From positions 56,084,984-56,148,983 of the forward strand of contig NC_088300.1 in assembly GCF_032854445.1 (NCBI RefSeq): a stretch of 64,000 nucleotides of DNA, written 5' to 3'. The stretch's first letter is position 1; the number at the start of each line of letters is the position of its first letter. The notes below the pieces were generated by a model that saw nothing but the letters and a program-made list of their open reading frames with translations, was not told the DNA's origin and did no database searches. The DNA comes from Liolophura sinensis (lineage: Eukaryota > Mollusca > Polyplacophora > Chitonida > Chitonidae). The translations under genes and the position numbers were made by a program. Positions 57,162 through 64,000 of this stretch are shown piece after piece.

Positions 57162-60100
57162 TTAGCTGATGACATTCAGTTGTCGACCAATGGCAACAAA
57201 GGCGTCCACAGCTTTGTTGATGTCCTCTGGAGAATGGGCTGCCGAAATCTGAACTCGAATACGAGCAGCACCTGCAATAAAAAAGGACAGACATGCTTAC
57301 AATATTTGGCAGTTTGCTTCACCATATTCTCACTTCATACAATCGTTGTACTAGTATTTGAAATACTTTCAAGAAGATCATTTCATATACGCATCAGTTA
57401 AATCAACCATAGCAGTGTTGCAAACTATTAAACTTATTCCATGTGGTTCCATAGAAATATAACATTCTAAAAAACTCTGACCTTACTGTGGCCTATGGAG
57501 ACTACATTAGTTAACCTACAAAAAATATGAAGTTCCATCTTTTCCTTTTTGTTCTTTTGGTAATGACATGGCTGCATATAATAACACCTTTCTTAGGAGG
57601 GAAGAAAAACTATTATCTATACACACATATCTTTCCTAAATCTCTCTTTTCAACAGACAAGTACATGTACACTACAGAGCAGTGTACATTGTTTCTAGCT
57701 TCTCTAGAAAGATCTTACATATAAAATTCTTTTCTGCTATAATGCTGCTAGAAGATCACGTGTTTCTTCAAAGCGACCTACCTTTGGCAACCACTGGGAA
57801 GCTGAAGCCTATTACATAGATACCTTTACCTGTGGAAAGATGATTATGGCCAGTTAAAGGACTCTGGAGGATTATGACTAATGCATCATAAGATGGCACC
57901 GCATACAAGAACACCCATTATATACAAGGGTTTACAGGACATTTATCATCATTCTCAGCATCCACACACTCACATGGTTGCCATTTTCTAGTAGGCTGGT
58001 TTCAATGCTGATACATTTCTAGGGCTGCCTCATTAAATTGCTATGGACTCAGGATTGCACTCAACCATGGCAGTCATCAGACATTACTTTGTAAATCGTA
58101 TAGACAACACTTTCCAAGGGCATAAACACTTAAAAAAAAAATTCTCTTATTTATCCAAATTCTTTTCATGATATAATAGAGAATTTTTCATTTACACCAT
58201 GGCAGTCAATTGAATGGGTTGAGGAAACTGGAGTGCCAGGGATAAACCACCTCTGGCAAATTACGGACAAACTTTCCAAATAAGTGACATACTAACTGAC
58301 ATCTCACTTGGTGGAAGACTAGTCATTCACCTACTGTCATCATAAAGATCTCACAAACAATGAAAGTAGGTAAATATATAGGAATAAATGTAGGTCCTTT
58401 CAAGTTTCAACAGAAGAAATAACACAAGCACTATCATGGTTGTTGAGCCATTTAAAGCACTCACCTAACATCTGATCTGCAAACTCTGCCGCCAGTCTGG
58501 CGTCTCCTAACATGACAGGACAGATAGGGTGGTCAGGATCTCCCTACAAGACATACATTCACATGTAGTATTGTAGCTCTTTAATCTTTTGAAAATTTGT
58601 ACATACCTTTATGAAAATAAAGCTAAAAATGATTTGTTTGTGTCATTAAAAATGCAAGCTTCTTAAAACTGTGCAAAGGCTTTCCTTACACTTAACAGCT
58701 CTGGCATGAATGGTTGCAGAGGTTGTTGAAAAAGTTGAAGAATTAGGGTATGTTTGAGTCTCACATTCCTCAAATATAACTGTACAAAAGAGGCTATACA
58801 TACACCTTAGCTCTGAATCAAAAAGTGCACCACAAAACAAACATTAACACAGGTTTCGATTTAGGGATTTAGGAATGATCCACTCTGTTAACACACAATG
58901 CAGCTTTACTTCAGTCGTTGATAAAAAGCCAGTAAAAAGTGCGCACCTTTATATGAGCTTCACTTGAACACGTATTTGTCAAACAACAATTGTACCTGTC
59001 CCACTGATGTCACTCAACAACGACATCACTCATATAACATGGTATTAACACCTCATATCTGAGTAATTAACAACGATGCAAAATGTAAAAAGCTTCAGGG
59101 ATTTGGGAAACTCACGGCCAGAGTGAATCCAGCATCAGCCATTTTTGATCTGAACTGTACCACATTAGCTGTGACCTTCTGACAGAGGTCCGAGCTCTCC
59201 ATCAGCATGTCAAGTACCTACAGGGACAAATCAGACGTGGTTAAGACTGGCAATCACTCTAATATAAAAAGTCCACTTCATCAGGCAGATAACAGCCAGA
59301 TTGAGCAAAATAATGTATACCATGTGTGACTCGCCATGCATTAAAGCAGTTTCTGAGCAAAGTTCAATGACCCAATTCATCTTTTGATCAAAACATTTGT
59401 CCACATTGTCCACAGAATTGTCCATAGAAAAGTGTAAATTATTCAGCAAACAAAGCATATATACTTCATATCCGAGCATAGTGCATCGTGCAGGAATGGC
59501 TTGAAAGGGGGAGCAACTCCTTTTTCAATCATTCTCCCCTGCATTAAATATAGAATTCAACTTGAGATAATGATGTGCATAACTGAATATGTAAGTTTTT
59601 ATCTGTGGTAAGCTTGCCAATACAATGAACTGATTTCAGGAGTGTAAGTATCAGTGGGATATTTACATCATACAGTACCATCTACAGATGTAAGGATGCA
59701 TTGTGTCTACCCCCTATCCATACACTTTTTAACTCATCCTAACACTTATCTAAGCACCACAATAAAAACAGTGCACTATCTTCACACTTCAACCTGGCAC
59801 CAGCCATCCATATTGAACAATTCAGTTTATTTATAACATAGAATCTTTTTTGTTCGCCAGCAAACTGACGCTGCAGGCAAAAAGTAAACACTGCATAGTA
59901 AATCTGCAGAAAGACACAAGCACGTTTAAATAGCCACTGACCTTACTGGCACAGCCAACCACTGGGGGTGCCAGCGTGTTTGAGAAGAGGTAGGGGCGAG
60001 ATCGTTGTCGCAGAAGGTCAACCAAAAACTGGGGGCCAGTTGTATAGCCTCCTGCAAGAAGAATTCAGCAATTTCATACATCTTTAATAACCCGCGGATG

Positions 60101-61798
60101 ACCCCAAGCTTCCAGCGTCCTCCTCACCAAAATGCTGAAACATTCCTGTGGACAGTGTAAAACTGATGAAATAAATAAATAAATAATCTTAAAATAAATA
60201 AACTAAAAAAATAATTGCTTAATCTTTTGAAGGATCAGTTCTCTGTTATTGTTTGAATAATGCTAATAGTAGGATTATTTTCACCAGTCATCTATGGAAA
60301 TTTAGATCTCTTGTCAACAAGAATTGGAAATGTGAAGAAAACCGGTAAGAAAAATATCACCAGTGTGTTCATGACAACATGGCATCATTGAGCTATTCTT
60401 CTGAGGATTATCATAATCCACCTGTAAGAATATAGTTTTCACTTAAGTCATGACAATTCATACACAAAGTATGCTTAAATCTTAATAAATAATGAACAGA
60501 AAAAGAAAAACACTTTTCTTTATTTAATTCGATCAGCAAACATTACACATTAAGTGACATAACAACTGCCCATATTAATTACACTACCTGAGGCTCCTCC
60601 TAAGGCTTTTCCCAGGGTGGAATTGATGATGTCTATTTTACCAGGTACACCACAGTACTCTTCTGTGCCCCTTGTGAAAAAGGAAAAGACTATACAAAAG
60701 GAAGGTGTTTAACTGACTTATCAAACTGACTGATTGACAAGGACAGATTAGCTGACTGATTTTATGCCATATGAAAACACTGTATAAGTTCACATACTGT
60801 CTTATTTCTGATGGCACATTACTGGTAATGAAGCATCATTTTAATTCATAGTTTTGTTTATTATTTAGTTACTTACTTATCTGACTAATGTGTTAGATCA
60901 GACAAAATTGTTTTATTTAAAACATGTCTAATCCTCATCACCTCTTCCTGAGTACCTGAAAAACACCCTGACATGAAACCATACGCAAAGCAGGAAGAGA
61001 TAAGCTTAAGGTTTCATTCATTGTGTTTATAAATCCTTATCAAATAATCAAAATGATTTTAGAATTTAATACTCCAAATGTTGTCAAATAGTACCATGTA
61101 TACATGATCAGAGATGCTGGATTATTTCCCGTTTACTGAGGTACTATATCATTTATTTAGCCGACTGTATTAAATCTGTCACCACACCTGTGCAGCGCTC
61201 TCACCTGCCTGTCTTCCCAAAGAAGCCAGTAGCATGACACTCGTCAATAAAGGTGAGAGCATTATACCTCTCTGCCAACTCACAGATTTCTCTGAAACAA
61301 AAGAACCAGTCATCAAAAATTTCGTCCATTTTGTCCAAGAAAACTGAGGGTACAAATCCAGTATAGTGATACATTTTACAGATGTTGACAATCAGGACAT
61401 GAAGAGTCAGATTGTTTTCACTTATACTGCAATTTAGCGGACTTTGTGCAGTACTTCAACTTTTCGCAAGTTTTCTGTACCTGAAGACATCATCAGTCTT
61501 TAAATTTGAATTTATGCTTTGAATTTATGCTTTATAACTCTGAACAGAGTTAGCCACAAATATTTTTGAGTCTCAGCCTGCAATTATTTGAAAGCATAAA
61601 ATGCACACAACTGAACTGGTCATTTCCAGCATAAAACAAATGAAACGAAATAGTGACACAAAATTCTTTAAACTTGAAATGCACAGGTTGCATCAAACTA
61701 CCTGAGTGGGGCTATACTCCCATCCATACTGAACACACCATCCGTTACTATGAGACGGAATCGTGCTGACTGAGTGGCCTTGAGGTGGTTTTCAAGCT
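57162..61798 (-). CDS. GCAT: Glycine C-acetyltransferase (2-amino-3-ketobutyrate CoA ligase), 3' eight exons; 5' half outside window
   Basis: Eight minus-strand exons were assembled by GT-AG junctions with continuous phase: 61702-61798, 61205-61291, 60588-60670, 59942-60051, 59116-59217, 58465-58543, 57782-57829, 57162-57271 (stop TAA at 57162-57164). They give 237 residues, matching the C-terminal part of the roughly 420-aa family enzyme. Visible landmarks in order: [14 protein letters not shown], the PLP-pocket motif [10 protein letters not shown], the Schiff-base lysine motif [59 protein letters not shown] and the ending [23 protein letters not shown]. The family is a PLP-dependent alpha-oxoamine synthase that cleaves 2-amino-3-oxobutanoate with CoA to glycine and acetyl-CoA in mitochondria, after threonine dehydrogenase. 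Motifs fit GCAT better than ALAS or serine palmitoyltransferase. The first exon here begins with two bases of a codon, so at least one upstream exon exists; the mitochondrial presequence and N-terminal half are not in the window. Catalytic residues seen are intact and no stop interrupts the exons. Confidence 0.95.
60093..60188 (+). mobile_element. Diverged SINE type 2 remnant in a GCAT intron
   Basis: Weak match: 'cccgcggatgaccccaagct', 'cctcctcaccaaaatgctg' and a (aaat)n tail, in the intron between GCAT exons 59942-60051 and 60588-60670. Confidence 0.45.
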
Positions 61799-62024
61799 CT
61801 GTTAAGAATAAAGAAGCTTTGGATGGCACATGTAATACAATGAGGCATGTTTAAAATCTACAATTTGTTATATGCACAAGCAGCTCAATGAATTCATCCA
61901 TATTATATTCAGAATGTACAAGTAATAAGCTCAGAGAAGATATCTTAATATATTAAATGATCTGACATTAAAAGGCCTAGTAAATTCTTCATGCTGAAAA
62001 CAGAATGTTGAGCTATTCTGAAAT

Positions 62025-62428
62025 CTTGTCACATATGGACACAGACCCCCATTACAACTTCCGTTTTTCGGAAGGGACGATTGTAGTTCTGTGTATTTTA
62101 GAGTATAAGGTCTTTTTTTGCTCCCAGGCGGCCATGTTTGGTGTACAGGTGCATGCTTGGAATTAAAATGCTGGAAACTATCTAAACTTTGAGGTGGTAT
62201 GAGCTTTATTGATGAAAGTTTGAAATTCTGGGCAAGAGGACACAAGGTGTGAGGTAGTGATGAGGCTGCGAGTGACATCCCCTTGGCGTTGCTAGGCACG
62301 CCTCTCAGCTGCCAGCATGGAAAGGCTTATTGGCCACGGAATGTTTGGGACTAAGCTACAGCGCTAGACGTTAACATTTTGTCGCTTATGGAAAATTAAT
62401 GGGGGTCTGAGGCCATATGTAAGACAAG
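62025..62428. mobile_element. MITE-like element with about 38-bp terminal inverted repeats
   Basis: The left end (62025-62063) contains cttgtc then acatatggacacagaccccc. The right end (62390-62428), reverse complemented, contains cttgtc then, two bases later, acatatggcctcagaccccc. Arms agree at most positions including the following 'atta'. Size is 404 bp with no transposase, so it fits a non-autonomous DNA transposon. Flanking bases do not give a clear target duplication. It directly abuts the retrotransposon remnant. An open frame on the minus strand within it has no recognisable product. Confidence 0.6.
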
Positions 62429-62430
62429 CA

Positions 62431-64000
62431 ATGGTCACTCAAAAGAGCTACAGAGAAGGAAGGCAACTCTTCTATTACCACTGGGGATTCAGCCGGTGGA
62501 CAATAGGTGGACATTTAGGCATTAGAAAGACAGAAAGTAAAATCACTTGCCATTTTTACTGGCCTAAGATCTACAAGAATGTGGTTAGTTTCTGTAAGAC
62601 ATGTCACACCTGCCAGCTGATGGGAAACCCCAGTATAGTGTAAGACCTGCCCCAAAATTCCCATTCCTGCTTTTGGCGAACCTTTTAGTAAGGTATTTAT
62701 TGATTGTGTTGGTCCATTACCTAGAACTAAGCCAGGATACAATTATCCTTTGACTATTATGGATACAGCTACTAGATTTCCAGACACTATCTCACTGAGA
62801 TAGATAACTACTCCTCAGATAGCTAATTATCTGTTACAGTTATTCACCAGGTATGGTTAACCTAAGGAAATACAATCTGACCAGGGGTCAAATTTTACAT
62901 CAGGCTTATTCCATGAAGTTATGTATCAGTTGGGGATTATGCAACAAATCCACAGCTTATCGCCCTCAATCCCACGGGGCTTTGGAATGATACCAACAAA
63001 CCACGAAGAGTGCTCTAAGAGCATATTACATGGAATACCCTGAAGATTGGGACAGAAAGGTTCCATTTGTATTGTTTGCCACCAGGGATACTCCATTGGG
63101 TTTAGTCCATTTGGGTTGGTCCATGGTCATGAGGTTAGAGGTCCTTTAGCTTTGATGAAGGAACATAGCTTGGCCCAGGAAACAGAAGAAAACTTATAAG
63201 AGTAAGTTTCCCGGTTTCGGGACAGGGAGTTAAAGCCTGGGAGATTACCCATGCTAATTTGAAGACCTCTCAGTAGAAAATGAAACTATACTATAACAAG
63301 AAGGCAACGCCAAGAAGTGTTTCTCATGGGGATCAGGTTCTAGTTTGGTTGCCCCTACCTCAAGAACCACTTAAGGCCAAGTTTAGTGGACCACATCAGG
63401 TAGTGAAGAAAGTTAACAATGCTGCATTATTAGCACACCCAATCATAGGAAAAGTGAAGGAGAATACAATTCTCATGATGCAAGTTTACAATGTAACTGT
63501 GGTTAGCACAATAATAAATCATGTAGAGAAGAGTGGTGAGTTCTCTACTACATGTATTCTACTACATGAGTCCAAAGACATACAAGCATACAAGTTGATT
63601 TGTTAGATCCTACGTTGGATAACTCAAGTGTACTGAGTAATTTAGATGAAGTGTTAAGTCATCTTTCTAAAAGACAGAGACAGGATATTTGTAAGTTGCT
63701 TGAGATGTATCCCGAGATATGTTCAGATGTACCAGGTTGTAGTAATGCTGAAGTACATGATGTACAGGTACAGTGTAGAAGGGGCCGTATCTATCAAACG
63801 GCAACCTTCCAGAATTAAACCTGCAAAGTTACAGCCCGATGGTTCTATATGCCAATGTGTGGATTACAGAGAGGTCAATGCTGGATCTGTTTCCTATTCC
63901 CTGCATTGAGGAATTGTATTGACAGGGTAGGAAATGCCAAGTTTATTGGCAGTGTTACGAACCTCGACTCATGCATCTATGTGCTTTTTTTTTTATCTTA
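62431..64000 (+). mobile_element. Degenerate Ty3/gypsy retrotransposon, Gmr1-like order (integrase before reverse transcriptase)
   Basis: Starts abruptly in the integrase zinc-binding domain (GGHLGIRKTE, FYWPKIYK, CKTCHTCQ). The DDE core follows across several frames and stops: IDCVGPLPRTK, then QSDQGSNFTSG, then STAYRPQSHGALE. Next comes the integrase C-terminal GPY-type module (VLVWLPLPQEPLKAKFSGPH, 63280-63460), and then, still downstream, the protease/RT linker and RT start (LSHLSKRQRQDICKLLEMYP, QPDGSICQCVDYREVNA, about 63650-63905). Thus pol order is INT to RT, not the usual RT to INT of Ty3/gypsy. Multiple stops and frameshifts mean it is dead. Gag, protease and the 5' LTR are absent on the left; the element runs off the right edge of the window. 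Confidence 0.85.

Noticed and set aside
57527-57724. 65-codon plus-strand frame with a hydrophobic start ([15 protein letters not shown])
   Set aside because: Looks like a signal peptide but lies in a GCAT intron with no adjoining exon or conserved continuation.
61931-62299. 122-codon minus-strand frame next to GCAT as a possible upstream GCAT exon
   Set aside because: It bears no resemblance to GCAT and lies mostly inside the MITE-like element.

Overview
The window reads as nuclear DNA of an animal, most likely a mollusc. The genes are split into short exons by GT-AG introns. Intergenic DNA is AT-rich and full of tRNA-derived SINEs, minisatellites and decayed transposons. The SINE with an actc tail and the SINE ending in 'gtaaaacaccaatcaaataaata' are of a kind I associate with bivalve and gastropod genomes; the species cannot be fixed from sequence alone. 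Gene density is low: I can support three host genes, all on the minus strand, two of which had to be assembled from spliced exons.

Layout. (1) Positions 1-30250 hold no recognisable host gene. They are a mosaic of degenerate copies of a few repeat modules (called A-F here, 0.3-0.8 kb each). These recur mostly in one orientation and in partly fixed order (C then F/E, C then B then A, A then D), with copies of one module often about 3 kb (or multiples) apart, as in a decayed macro-tandem array or a large dead element. Into this are inserted SINEs with target-site duplications and a broken Tc1/mariner transposase (20921-21636). Module B has locally expanded into a 36-bp minisatellite (29090-29600). 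(2) Positions 33000-40500 hold a dispanin/CD225 (IFITM-like) two-pass membrane protein gene on the minus strand. Its introns and flanks carry four separate minisatellites, one of which triplicates the gene's own exon-intron junction. (3) Positions 41500-46700 hold AT-rich DNA and then a satellite domain with 41-, 26- and 72-bp units; the 72-bp array has a 360-bp higher-order repeat. (4) Positions 47115-48884 are the main exon of an unrecognised acidic, probably disordered protein (576 aa from the likely start) with a C-terminal PDZ-ligand-like tail. (5) Positions 57162-61798 hold eight 3' exons of GCAT, glycine C-acetyltransferase, the mitochondrial second step of threonine breakdown; its 5' half lies beyond the window. 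(6) Positions 62025-64000, in or upstream of GCAT's 5' part, hold a MITE-like element abutting a degenerate Ty3/gypsy retrotransposon whose integrase precedes reverse transcriptase, the gene order of Gmr1-like elements.

The host genes have no evident functional link to one another. The main interest lies in the intron-exon structure of the dispanin gene and its surrounding tandem repeats, the macro-repeat block, the orphan acidic protein and the unusual pol order of the retrotransposon.
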